A DNA stretch of 64,000 nucleotides from Periplaneta americana (GCF_040183065.1 NW_027185501.1:1937501-2001500), one strand, 5' to 3'. Counted from the stretch's first letter, positions 44,586-55,010 are shown. The notes: generated by a model from the letters alone, not told the origin. Translations and numbers: made by a program.

Positions 44586-44747
44586 CAGTAACCAGCTGCG
44601 TGGCTGTTGTTCAACTGCACGGGTCCAAGGAATATGCACCGACGCTCTGGAGTGAACAAGGCTCTGAGATCAGCTACAAGGGTCGGTCCGGTTTTTTTGC
44701 CACCACTGCACATATGATATTTTCATGCAGGTATTCTGCGCTACTAC

Positions 44748-45312
44748 ATGAAGAAGGAAAAATATTATCTCCGGCACCGGGACTCGAACCCCTGTTTGCA
44801 ACTCTACGTGGTGACGCTTTATCCACTAAGCTACATCGGATTCCAATTCCGATACCGGATTGAATCCCTCTCAGTTTAAGTTCTACCTCTCAGTTTTCCC
44901 GGTGCCGGAGAGAATTGTTCTCTGTTCTATCCATCCTTCATCACAGGGTATCGCAGAATTCCTGCACGGAAATATCACATGTACTTCGGTACATCATAAT
45001 AATAATATGACATACCTAAGTAATTACTGATTCAAGACGGCGCTCATTCCTTCGGATCACAGCCACTTAGTCACTCGTATTGAGTGCACCTCTGTACATA
45101 GTGTGTTGGACATTGTGCCACTGTCACATATTCTGTGACACAGTACACGAGGGTAGGCCACCTAAGGGAAACTGAGAGGTGGAAATTAAACTGAGAGGAT
45201 TCAATTCGGTATCAGAATTGGGATCTGGTGTAGCTTAGTGAATAAAGCGTCAGCACGTAGAGCTGAAAACCCGAGTTCGAGTCCCGGTGCCGGAGAGAAT
45301 TTTTCTTTCATC
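44748..45312. mobile_element. Inverted pair of tRNA-derived SINEs forming a long palindrome
   Basis: The right copy (+, 45222-45303) reads GGTGTAGCTTAGTGAATAAA, anticodon stem TCAGC/GCTGA around ACGTAGA, then GAGTTCGAGTCCCGGTGCCG. The left copy (44850-44768) is the same head on the minus strand. Flanking arms AATTCCGATACCGGATTGAA (44847) and TTCAATTCGGTATCAGAATT (45199), plus CTCTCAGTTT... and its complement, extend the palindrome. Between them is a SINE-type tail (ACTTCGGTACATCATAATAA, about 44978). Two divergent pol III-like promoters point outward-to-inward across one foldback of about 565 bp. Confidence 0.7.
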
Positions 45313-45689
45313 AACACATCCTTAATCATATTTTCAAACAGCACAGGCCTGCCTGCCTAATGCTAACGTGCAAAATACTTTGTCACAACACACTATCCAA
45401 AATTATTAATATCCAACTCCTATTTATCCATCATATGAACGAAACATCACGTCCACTAGCAGGGAGCGTGATGCTCGGTAGAGCAGGGCACAATAATCTA
45501 TATAGCGTACAGCTCGACCGGGAGGCTCAACAGTCCATTTCAGTAAGTCTGTTAGAGTGGCTGTGTTGACATTAGATTGCGTGTTGTTCTTCTGATTGTG
45601 TTAGTGAAGTGTTTAGATTAGCTCGTTCACATAGCACCACAGAAATTTAAAATTTACATTAAAGCAAATGATTTCTATGTTAGAAACTT
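45313..45689. other. No gene recognised
   Basis: Contains a 69-codon open frame (45360-45569) with no motif. Confidence 0.45.
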
Positions 45690-46040
45690 ATCGGAAAGGT
45701 AATAAGACGATTTGCAAGAAGATTTTGTAATGTTACTGCTCCACGTGTCATCACTATACGCAACCTCGTTAAACATTTAAAGATACTGGGTCAATATTGA
45801 ATAAGAGCGGCAAAACATCACTGGTGTACTTACTGAGGAAAAACTGGATGAAATATGAGAAAGATTGGATCACACCTCTTAAAAATATTTCCGTCATCTC
45901 GCGCAATAAATTGGAGTCTCTAAAATCACAGCATATGAAGCCATTAAAATCCTTAAATCCTTAAAAGATATCAGAGATGTGTTGCAGCAGAAGGTCATCA
46001 TTTCCAACACCTCTTATATTCCAGGTAAGTTCAGTAATAA
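45690..46040 (+). pseudogene. Mariner-type transposase fragment with large internal deletion
   Basis: Pieces include FCNVTAPRVITIRNLVKHL, then TGSILNKSGKTS, TEEKLDEI and AYEAIKILKS-like blocks, an N-terminal double helix-turn-helix region. At about 45975-46015 the sequence jumps to RCVAAEGHHFQHLL, the usual mariner/Tc1 C-terminal tail (x-C-x-x-x-x-G-x-H-F-x-H-L-L). The catalytic core is deleted. Several stops. Confidence 0.6.
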
Positions 46041-47731
46041 TAAAACTGCCGAGCGTATGCGAGACGGTTTGCCGCGTATTGCATGGCCTTCGTGCCGGTC
46101 GCGCGTCATCTACATTTTGTAGGCGAATGCTCTCTAGTATACGAGTATGCCGTTCCTAGCCTATTTGCCTCTACTGAACGAGACGCAAGATTTATTGATG
46201 TCCAACCTGCATAACAAAATGAGATGAAACTTCGATATGCTCTCACACCACAACGCAATTAAATCAATGAAAATAACCTCAGAATTATAACAGACTGCAG
46301 AGACGATGCGACCACTGAGAAGGGTAATAGGCAAGCGTTCTGCACAGCGCACTATACTTCATGTTGAGTAATGTTAGCACAAGAACATCTCCAGCACGAT
46401 TTCTGGTGTGCAGGCACCCGGAACCTTCAACTCCATCCCTTTGCGCGCGAGATCTTATGTACTCTCCTTGTTATGGCCTAATTTTATGAGAAAGAACAAT
46501 TAACAATAAATATCTCACTTTTAACGTCATACAATACCTGATGGAACTATGAAGTAATTACATAATTAAAATACGACTATTTGGCCCAGGGAGCATCTTT
46601 TTTGGTGCAAGAATAATTCGTTTAACATGTTTCTAAAAGTTTTGAATACATTCCTTAACAATCCATTCCAAGCCGGTAAGAATATGGAGTGGATTGTGTA
46701 CGAAGGTAAATTTTGTTGGCCTCATTGCGCATGTTTGTTTACGTAAATAAAAACACATTGAAGTGAACATGGTACATAAGTACCACTTTAAGAACCACAG
46801 GAAACAAATGTGAGTAGGCCTACATAATGAGAAAAGAACGCCATTTCACAGCAGTTTGTAAAACGACTCGGATAATTTGGAAAATTAACAGCTCCAGTGA
46901 GCTCTAAGATGCAAACACTAATTTTTACTCAAATTCTTTTTATTTTTGGTGCAGATGAATTTGGTCTACTTGCCTTTTACCACAACATTCGTAAAAATAC
47001 GATTATATTCCATAGACAAAAAAAATGAAATCTAGTAAAAAGTAATATTTTACATGGACCAAATAAAGTTTAAATACAGTATACATTACCGTACGCTACT
47101 CAAATAAATAATTAAGCAATAAAAATATGTACCGTTATCTTACTGAATAATTAATAGCCTGTTTAATATGTATGTGTCGCGTGTACAATTCCATCCCTGA
47201 CTATCATTGGTTCATAAATACACGCACCGCAAAGCAGACGTAACATTTTATTACCTTCTAATATCATTTAATTTAACTACATATCGCTCATTCACCGTTA
47301 GTTTCAACAGGCTGTCAAGTTTTCTGCGCGTAAGAGTCTGTTTTAATCGTACCTTATCCTGCATTTGTGCCCAATCCTCGATTCATTCTGGAGCTTCTGT
47401 AGTGACGTAAAGTCTACGTATGTCCATCTGAAGGAACTATACTTTCCAATGATGAAAGAATTATTCAAATCCATTACATAATTTCATAAGATTGTCTCAT
47501 ACAAGCATACAAACACACTCTCTTTATAATAATATTTAGTAGAGCCTATATTATAATCACATATAGCCTAAATATTATTTGAATAAAAAGAGTTATTAAA
47601 TGAATATTAATCCGATTGTTGTCCATGGCCGCTTTAATTAAATGCAGCCATTAGCTTTATCTTTTTTACTCGTATAATCTGAAACGGCAATGACATACAA
47701 AGCAGTGTTATATTAAAACTAATGTATGTCG
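46041..47731. other. No gene recognised
   Basis: AT-rich DNA with scattered open frames of 60-67 codons that carry no motif. Confidence 0.5.
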
Positions 47732-48158
47732 TTAAATACCAGTCCTATCAAACTATTACACAGAATAAAACTTATCGGAAATCATTTTTAAAGAAACCTT
47801 TATCATGCAAAATTTTGCATGAAAATCAATAATAAGGGAGATATTTCGATTTATTTAATTCAGGTCCCCTTATAACGCCCTTTTAAATAAAGTATTTTGA
47901 ATGTCATATAGCCTAAAATCTAACTTACATCGAACTTAAGTTATATTCCACTTACCATATAAATCGGTTCAGCCATTATCGCGTGGAAAGGTAACAAACA
48001 TCCAGGCAGACAGACAGATATACAAACATAAATTTCAAACAAGCCATTTTCGGTTTCAGGATGGTTAATTGCAGATGTTATCACCAATTATCTTTGGAAA
48101 AGAAAAAATTACCAGAAAAAATTTCTTTTACAGATTTATTAGGCCTATTAGTATAGAT
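47732..48158 (-). repeat. Dispersed repeat with a Helitron-like 5' terminus (copy 2)
   Basis: Partner of 16211-16622, sharing TTTAATTCAGG, CAGCCATTATCGCGTGGAAA, GGTAACAAACATCCAGGCAG and TTTCAGGATGGTTAATT. On the minus strand it begins TCTATACTAATAGGCC. It ends about 95 bp before the duplicated exon segment. Confidence 0.55.
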
Positions 48159-48251
48159 GTCGTTATGGTAACAATAACTGCTCGGTACCTGGTAACTCCA
48201 CTGGCAGCCAGAGGGCATATGGCTCCCTTCCCCCTCTGTCCTATATACAAG

Positions 48252-48620
48252 TGTACAGGCTAGTTATTATAATATCTAGATTGTCTGTGTCAGAAATTTT
48301 TTGTCTTGGACATGTTGGGGATTTGAAATTATTAATATCCTTCCAGCCAGCTATTTACCAGAATACATCACTCGAGTAAGGGACTATATTGAGTGTAACG
48401 CAACTCAGTTATACTAAAAAGAACACTAAAGCTTAATATATGCTATGAAGAATAGTAAAAGTCATTGGAATATTAGTATAGCCATATCTTTCAAGCGTAA
48501 ACTATTAATAGTTTATTTTCTTTTTATAGGAGCTGTTGTCTGAGAGCGAGGCCAGCCTCTCCAGCAGCTGGTCCAGCATCAAGGTGAGTAACTCTTCAGT
48601 GTACACAGATTAGAGTGCAC
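48252..48620 (+). repeat. Duplicated intron-exon-intron segment, copy B
   Basis: Homologous to 20275-20640 across both introns. Copy B keeps the same acceptor tract and donor, with scattered substitutions and short indels, indicating an old duplication under selection at the splice sites. Confidence 0.75.
48530..48583 (+). CDS. Host exon B of a duplicated exon pair (partial gene)
   Basis: A 54-nt exon between TTTTCTTTTTATAG and GTGAGTAAC. Phase 0 is open: ELLSESEASLSSSWSSIK. GC content is far above the flanking introns, as for a real coding exon. Against exon A it begins with the same Glu, is Ser-rich, and has a Trp near the end, but otherwise differs, as mutually exclusive exons often do. 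Length difference is two codons (18 against 20). Neighbouring constitutive exons are not in the window and the gene is not recognised. Several Ser residues in acidic context could be phosphorylation sites (inference). Confidence 0.7.
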
Positions 48621-48683
48621 GAGCCTGTCTGCACCACTCGGACCATACTGCACAAATAAGAGTGGCCGCCGCTGTGGTCCAAC

Positions 48684-48684
<1 letters not shown>

Positions 48685-48752
<68 letters not shown>
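48685..48752. repeat. (TA)n microsatellite
   Basis: About 33 TA units, lightly interrupted near the left end. Confidence 0.9.
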
Positions 48753-48754
<2 letters not shown>

Positions 48755-49199
48755 CCTATTAGACGATTCCGTCATATCCTTATGTCAATATCGTTATATT
48801 TTTCGTATCTATTAAGTTCAATTATTAAGCTGTGTCTTAAATAAACGTTCAGCGTTAATTCATGAGCAATGTCGGGTTCAATTTCAAAGGCAGACAGCAA
48901 GGTAAGTGCGGTACGAGTAGGAACACATTGCCAAGAAGTTATGAACTTGGCAGTGCAAACTGAAAATAGCTTTCAGCAAGTTCAGAATCATACCCTGAAC
49001 TCCATATAAGTTTCTCAGTAAATGCAAACATTCACTAATAGTTTCTGCGCATACAAACAGATAACACATCCAAAATCAATAACTGAATTAAACAGGATCA
49101 GCAAATATTAGGTCTACTAATAATACAATTACTGCTGCTGCTGCTATTATTTTTTACATTACTATATTATTACTACTGTACCACCGATATTACTACCGG
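48755..49199. other. No gene recognised
   Basis: AT-rich intron-like DNA downstream of exon B. Confidence 0.5.
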
Positions 49200-49201
49200 T
49201 A

Positions 49202-49249
<48 letters not shown>
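49200..49249. repeat. (TAA)n microsatellite
   Basis: About 16 units. Confidence 0.9.
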
Positions 49250-49252
<3 letters not shown>

Positions 49253-49873
49253 CAGCTTATGTTTTATGTTTTTAATAGGTGGATGTACACAACCTATGGT
49301 CTCTGACCTAATTCCCGCTGAATTTAAGTTATTTATGTGTTGCAATTTTTAGACTTATGTGTTATTCTTCATAATCCCCTTTAACTTTTTTCGATAATTG
49401 GCTTGAAATATTTCCCAAGTTCAACTTCTTTGTATAACTATTCATTTCTTCTTCACTGTCATCTTTCATATTCAAGAAAACAACAGAGCCGCCTCAAACA
49501 ACAGTCATAAAAGAAACCACACTTCTTTCCTGACCACGGTATTGAAGCTGATCAAAAGTGCTCATGATGTCCCTCTTACGCCATTCCCTGCAAAATTCTT
49601 CTCTCTCCATCTGTCTCCCTTTCCGTTGATCTGTATTCTTTCTGGGTGCTAGAATGACTGACAGTACGGCATGAAGGTTCGTTAGGAAATATGGTTGTTT
49701 AGTCATCATTAGTTAGATTCCAAATTTCCCGAGGAATACGAAATGCATCACGATTTACGATAAGAAAAATATATTCCCTAATAACTAATCAGGATTCAAA
49801 ATATTTTATGTGTAACACTGTGATTTTAGGAGGATAGAAACTGGTCACCTTACCCTATTATCTCCTGGCTTAG
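49250..49873. other. No gene recognised
   Basis: A 71-codon minus-strand frame (49494-49709) has a charged composition but no motif I recognise. The rest is AT-rich. Confidence 0.45.
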
Positions 49874-49947
49874 TTTCCTCATAAGTGCTGCCCAGTTTGT
49901 ATCATTTGTGAGGTTCAGACCTGTCTTCGGATAGTTGACTGAACAAT
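49874..49947 (+). repeat. Dispersed repeat end (copy 2)
   Basis: GTGAGGTTCAGACCTGTCTT then GATAGTTGACTGAACAA; partner of 26702-26776. Confidence 0.5.
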
Positions 49948-50219
49948 AACAAACTGTAATTTCCTTAACTTGGAAACTGTCGCGATTATGCACCTAAACC
50001 TTTGTCGCATGAGGTTGCACTTTTCGGGAACTTAAACGTTGAAATATGAGACAGATGCACTATTAGAATTACAATCCGGTACACAACACGAACGACCCAT
50101 TTCACGACGCAATTAACACCAGAAAACATCATAAGAAAACCGCGTGGTAAACATGCTTCGACCGCCACCGTACCGGCGCCATTTTAGCCCCTATCGATAC
50201 CTGCATTAAGGTCTAGTAT

Positions 50220-50310
50220 TGAAGATTGTCTTGGATGGGCACTAGGAATTCATCTGCATCGTTTTTCCTGTAAGAGATTACCACAGTGTTCCTAAAACTA
50301 CTTCGTACAC
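50220..50310 (+). repeat. Uninterrupted copy of the repeat that hosts the 20866 hAT element
   Basis: GATGGGCACTAGGAATTCAT, then CTGCATCGTTTTTCCT and GTAAGAGATTACCACAG. The same sequence at 20824-20860 breaks at the hAT left end and resumes at 24405 as CTCCAAGAGATTTCCGCAGT. So this is a paralogous empty site. Confidence 0.6.
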
Positions 50311-50919
50311 CTCCCATTTAGCTGTCTGTAAGGCTGTAGATACGCACACGGTGTGTTACGAAGGAGTTCTGCCTCTGGGCAAAACCCTATGGCCAGTTTC
50401 TCCAATAATGTTTAATTTGGCTTAGCAAATGAAGAGCACAGGAAAAGAACGTGATTTGTCCACTTTACTAAATTTTTCAGGAGAACAATTTCAAAGTTTG
50501 AAACCAAATTCCATGGATAGTAACGAGAAATTAATGAACATTTAAGGCAGTATGGAAGAACAGGTTATGTAAATGAAGTTGCATTTAAGTTTGCATCCTT
50601 ATTATTGAAAATTGTAGTTTTATTGACATTTATGTAAAGTAATGTCATAAGTTACAGGGAAAAAACGTGCTTCTTATTTACGGAGGAATTACTTTTAGAT
50701 AAAATATTACAAGTAAAGCTGTTTTCTTAGTGAAACGTGTTTGTATGTGTGTTTGTGCATATTATCTGTGTATGAAAATTTTGAATTAACATTCAGAATT
50801 TCAAAATCATAGGATTGACAGACATTAAAATGATAACATAACGTTAAACATTTTCTCTTTCCTATTTTAACTTTTTCTATAATGAAGTGGAGTACGGCCT
50901 AATAATAATAATTAAAAAA
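50311..50919. other. No gene recognised
   Basis: AT-rich sequence leading into the compound satellite. Confidence 0.5.
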
Positions 50920-50982
<63 letters not shown>

Positions 50983-51046
50983 TGCACAGGTCATAATAAT
51001 AATAAAGATCACTTTTGTCCAATGTTCTCCCTAAATGCACAGGGGC

Positions 51047-51098
<52 letters not shown>

Positions 51099-51132
51099 GA
51101 TTACTTTTGACGCAAAAATACATGCACAGGGG

Positions 51133-51191
<59 letters not shown>

Positions 51192-51221
51192 GATCATTTT
51201 TGACACAAAATGCACAGGGGC

Positions 51222-51273
<52 letters not shown>

Positions 51274-51363
51274 GATAACTTTTGTCCCAAAATGCACAGG
51301 GCATAATAATAAAAAAGATCACTTTTGGCCAATTCTTTTCCAAAATGTATAGGGACTAATAAC

Positions 51364-51423
<60 letters not shown>

Positions 51424-51474
51424 GATTACTTTTGACGCAAAATACATGCACAGGGGATAATAATAATAATAATA
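50920..51474. repeat. Compound satellite: (TAA)n blocks alternating with a 32-47 bp core
   Basis: Six cores starting near 51003, 51096, 51189, 51271, 51311 and 51421 share AAAGATYACTTTTG, a variable middle, and ATGCACAGGGG. They are separated by 5-19 TAA units. Cores 1 and 5 share a longer middle (CCAATNTTCT), and cores 2 and 6 share GACGCAAAA then TACATGCACAGGGGAT. This gives a higher-order period of four cores, about 310-325 bp. Open frames here are simple repeats. Confidence 0.9.
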
Positions 51475-51800
51475 ATTTATTTATTTATTTATTTATTTAG
51501 AATATTAACGTGCAAAACAACAGCACAAGGCCAATTACAGTTTAGCACGATACAAAACAGAACAAAACAACAAATGATGATGAGCATGAATGATAGAAAA
51601 TAGCAATGAGATGAAATAGAAACAATATAATGGTCTACATAAATCATTGATCAAATAATAATTATAAAATTATAAATTAGTACAATGAGAAAATTGAAAT
51701 AATGGAATAGTCTACATTAATCAATTGACCAAATGCAAGAAATAAAATGGACAAATAATTATAAAATTAGATCAGTGAGTTAAAAACTCAAAAAGATATA

Positions 51801-52871
51801 CTACACATTAAATGGATCCAAGTTGAATCCATGCAAATTAGCATATTTAATGCATCTGCAGACCGGAGAGAGAGATTTAGGATTCCTATTATAAAACAAT
51901 TTATGAAATCTTAAACCCTTAGCAGGAATACGAAGACTGATATTGCTTATGAAAGATTCACAATCAATATCACCCTTAATGACTTTGCAAAAAAATAAAT
52001 AATCAAGATCCTGACGTCTGGTGAACAAACTACTGCAATTGAAATAATTGCATTTAATCTCATAGTTATAATCGGAATTCGGTAAAAATCTATAAGAACA
52101 CAAGGAAATAAATTTTCTTTGAATATTCTCCAATTTAGCCGAGTCAGTGGAAGTAATGGAGTTCCATACAACAGATGCATATTCAAGCTTGGATCTAACC
52201 AACGTATAGTATAAAATTAATAAACACATAGGAGTGGAAAAAGAATAAGTTATAGACCTAATTAGACCAAGCATTCTTAACGAATGGGTATAAATATATT
52301 GCACATGATCATGGAAATATAATTTTGAATCAAGTAGGACACCAAGATCTCTAATACAATCTTTCTTAGTAATTACGACATTACTGAGAGAATAGTTAAA
52401 TTTTTGGGAGATAGTTTTCCGTGAAAAGGAAATAACAACAGTTTTGGATTGATTAATTTTCATTCCATTTTCAACAGACCATTGTGATATTGAATTAATG
52501 TCATTTTGAAGAATTTGACAATCGACCAAACTATTAATTTTGCGAAAGATTTTGAGATCATCCGCAAATAAAAGGCAGCTAGAACTTATTCTTTTACTTA
52601 TATCATTTATATATAACAAAAATAAGAGAGGTCCCAATGTAGACCCTTGAGGAACACCGCATAAACTATTAAATGGAACCGAGAGAGAATTACCTAGTCG
52701 AACACAAGACTGCCTATCTGTTAAATAATTTTCAAACCAATTAACGTAGTTAGTGGAGAGTCCAAAATTACTTAATTTATTTAATAAAATTTTGTGAGGA
52801 ACAACATCAAATGCTTTGCTAAAATTAAAATAAATTGAGTCAATTTGACCTTGATTTTCAACTATAGGCAT
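51801..52871 (-). pseudogene. LINE reverse transcriptase, C-terminal two thirds open
   Basis: 356 open codons. Motifs in order are YFNFSKAFDVVPHKILLNKL, LCGVPQGSTLGPLLFLLYIN, LLFADDLKIF (intact FADD catalytic pair), GMKINQSKT, then DLGVLLDSKLYFHDHV, LVRSKLEYASVVWNSI and LENIQRKFISLC. This is the Jockey/CR1-group palm and thumb. It makes cDNA from the element's own RNA. The true start lies upstream: a frameshift in a T run at 52981-52990 separates it from KEASIIPVFKNGNKN and NYRPISILNNFSKIF. The visible first Met is not the real start. Confidence 0.85.
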
Positions 52872-53461
52872 TATGAGATTAAGATAGGAAACTAAATTAG
52901 TAGTAGTAGATTTCCCTCTTGTAAATCCATGTTGGGCCGAATTGATCTTATTTTTGACATAAAATGAAATGTGTTTGTGAATTTTTTTTTTTCAAAAATT
53001 TTAGAAAAATTGTTTAGGATAGAAATGGGTCTATAATTAGTAACACTGTTTTTATTACCATTTTTGAAAACTGGAATAATGGATGCTTCCTTCCAAAGTG
53101 ACGGGTAAATATTAGTTCTGTGGGATTACTATTAGTTTTTCGAAAAGTTTCTACATATTTCCAAAATTTATTTGGTTCGTGCTTTAGGTTATCATCAATT
53201 GATTGTAACCATTTGAATTTATCAGATTTAATCATGGCTTTGACTTGTTTTCTATAATTAGAAAAAAATTGATAATGATGATCAGTTTTATATTTTTTGT
53301 AATTTGTATTAGCTTTATTTTTTTTTCTTTATAAGCTGACGTAAATCGTTTGAAAACCATTTAGGATAGTGCGATTTGTAACAAAGGTGACAGGGACACA
53401 AAGGGATATAACATTGTTTATAATTTGAGACAAGGAATTTGCAGCAGTGTTTACATCAGTA
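52872..53461 (-). pseudogene. Upstream ORF2 remnants of the same LINE
   Basis: KFWKYVETFRKTNSNPTELI passes by an internal deletion directly into a PSLWKEASIIPVFKNG frame. Earlier pieces NYKKYKTDHHYQFFSNYRKQ and VKAMIKSDKFKWLQSIDDNL lie near 53300-53180, then a frameshift and CVPVTFV near 53400. The region corresponds to the linker between endonuclease and reverse transcriptase in this LINE group. The endonuclease itself is missing. Confidence 0.7.
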
Positions 53462-53466
53462 GTCTG

Positions 53467-53525
<59 letters not shown>

Positions 53526-53592
53526 GATCACTTTGTTCCAAAATGCATAAGGCCTAATAAAAATAAAGATCACTTTGTCCCAAAATGCACAT
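53462..53592. repeat. Continuation of the compound satellite (cores 7 and 8)
   Basis: A (TAA)n block (53466-53523), then AAAGATCACTTTGTTCCAAA with ATGCATAAGGCC, a short AATAAAAAT, and AAAGATCACTTTGTCCCAAA with ATGCACA. Same core as 50920-51474, on the far side of the LINE. Confidence 0.85.
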
Positions 53593-54139
53593 CTCATCCT
53601 AGAGTGGAAGGTTTGTGTAAAACACTCTAGCTTCGTGTCCGCGAAACTCCTTCAAAATCTGAAGGTCCTAATATTTTTCCTTCGATATTACCAGAGACGT
53701 TTTGTTGTTATAAATAATGTTACCAATATTGAAATTATTAACAGATACAAAATAAATTATTCAAAATAATTTGTATTTTACCTCTGTAAGCAGGACATGG
53801 GTACTCTTCAGATTGCTGCTCTCGAAGTCACAAGCTCCATTACACGTATCTCGATGTTGAATGAGGCGGGGTGTTCTTTTGTGATGATTGCCTCTGTGAT
53901 GGGCCTTGTAAGAAATGATCATTTCCTCAAATATTTCTGCTGCAGAAATGACTCCCAACTTCCAATCATAGCTTGATTGACCACCACAACATCAAAAGGC
54001 TTAGGTTTACGTCGAGGATCCGCACCCAATCCATTGGGAGTTCTGCTACTGCTTTTGTATTAATCAGTCCTATATTTTATCACGACTGTTCCCTAATGGG
54101 AAAAGTTACTTTCGCTGTGTTCAGAAGTTTGCTGTCACT
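53593..54139. other. No gene recognised
   Basis: Two motif-free open frames of about 65 codons. Otherwise AT-rich. Confidence 0.45.
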
Positions 54140-55010
54140 CACGAGATATTAAGATGCCTCAGAACATTATAATTCTTGTTCTGGCCTGAACATGGATCAC
54201 AAGTAATTTTCAAGATATCCGACTGTCTTGTCCATTATTTCTGTCACAAAGTGATTTAAAAAGGTTATGACTTCTTTTCTACCATTATCTTCAGTACAAG
54301 AATAAAACACTCCAGTCGCATCTGAAAGTTGATGAATATTGAAAGAGTAAACAGATAATTGCCTTCTGTAATAGTAATAGACGTCACTACTACTAATGTT
54401 CGGTAAGCATACATTTGTAGGTAGTCCATGTAAATTGCTTGTTTCTTCAGACTTCGGACTTCTTTCTGGTATAAAATGTTTCAACTTTGAGTTTGTGGAC
54501 CTTGTTGTTTTTGGTGATCTTATTAATTTCTTCCGAAACTTGTTTTTTCCATGTCGCCATCTAAATTATTTTCAGACAGTCTTGCATTCAGGATTTTCAT
54601 CTCAGCTGTGTACTTATCACAGGTTAAGCATATATCACTCCTTGGATACCCAAACGCTATATTGAATTTAGTGTTGAACACTATTCTATATGTTTCATAT
54701 GAAATTATTAAATTTTTTATACTTTTTTCTTCAACATTTTCACTGATAGTTCTTCTGAGAGATACAATTTCATCGTTGTCATGACTGATCGCCTTGGATA
54801 AACTGGAATTATTGTCATAAGGCCAGTCAGATGTAATGATTGTTGATTCCAGTCCTCTAAATCATTAAATTGCCTTATAATACTTGATATTTTTTCAGCA
54901 CTTTTTTTCTCAAAACGCTTTAACTTACAGTTCCAGTCTTCTCCTACTTCATGTGATTGAACCCTTAATTTCTTCATGAGTGCAGTCATTCTCCCTCGTA
55001 CTTGTTTTTC
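54140..55010 (-). pseudogene. Pseudogene of a second multicopy arthropod protein of unknown function
   Basis: Minus-strand order: MTALMKKLRVQSHEV and NDLEDWNQQSLHLTGLMTII (54990-54830), YETYRIVFNTKFNIAFGYPR then SDICLTCDKYTAEMKILNAR (about 54700-54600; a C-x2-C pair), and LPNISSSDVY then RQLSVYSFNIHQLSDATGVF (about 54400-54310). Then CTEDNGRKEVITFLNHFVTE, and LKITCDPCSGQNKNYNVLRH near 54210-54160, where DxCxGQNxN is the family hallmark. I recognise this order from a repeated, uncharacterised insect gene family, probably transposon-borne. Frameshifts and stops separate the parts. Confidence 0.7.

Larger units (their letters stand above)
51475..53461 (-). mobile_element. Jockey-like LINE inserted in the compound satellite
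   Basis: The 3' end on the minus strand is GCACGTTAATATTC then a (TAAA)n tail (51500-51475), next to the satellite's TAA block. The 5' end abuts another TAA block at 53462, after which the satellite cores resume. Coding regions on the minus strand run from about 53440 to 51801. The 3' UTR is about 300 bp and contains GGCCTTGTGCTGTTG. Confidence 0.8.

Noticed and set aside
46010-46030. Exon ending at a CAG/GTAAGT donor
   Set aside because: The sequence upstream is the C-terminal tail of a mariner-type transposase remnant, so the donor is coincidental.
51009-51365. Open frames of up to 118 codons with poly-Ile, poly-Leu, poly-Tyr or poly-Asn on both strands
   Set aside because: Created by the (TAA)n blocks of the compound satellite. 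Being open in several frames and both strands argues against coding.
50920-51474. CRISPR-like array
   Set aside because: The repeats are regular, but the spacers are (TAA)n simple sequence. The context is eukaryotic and there are no cas genes.
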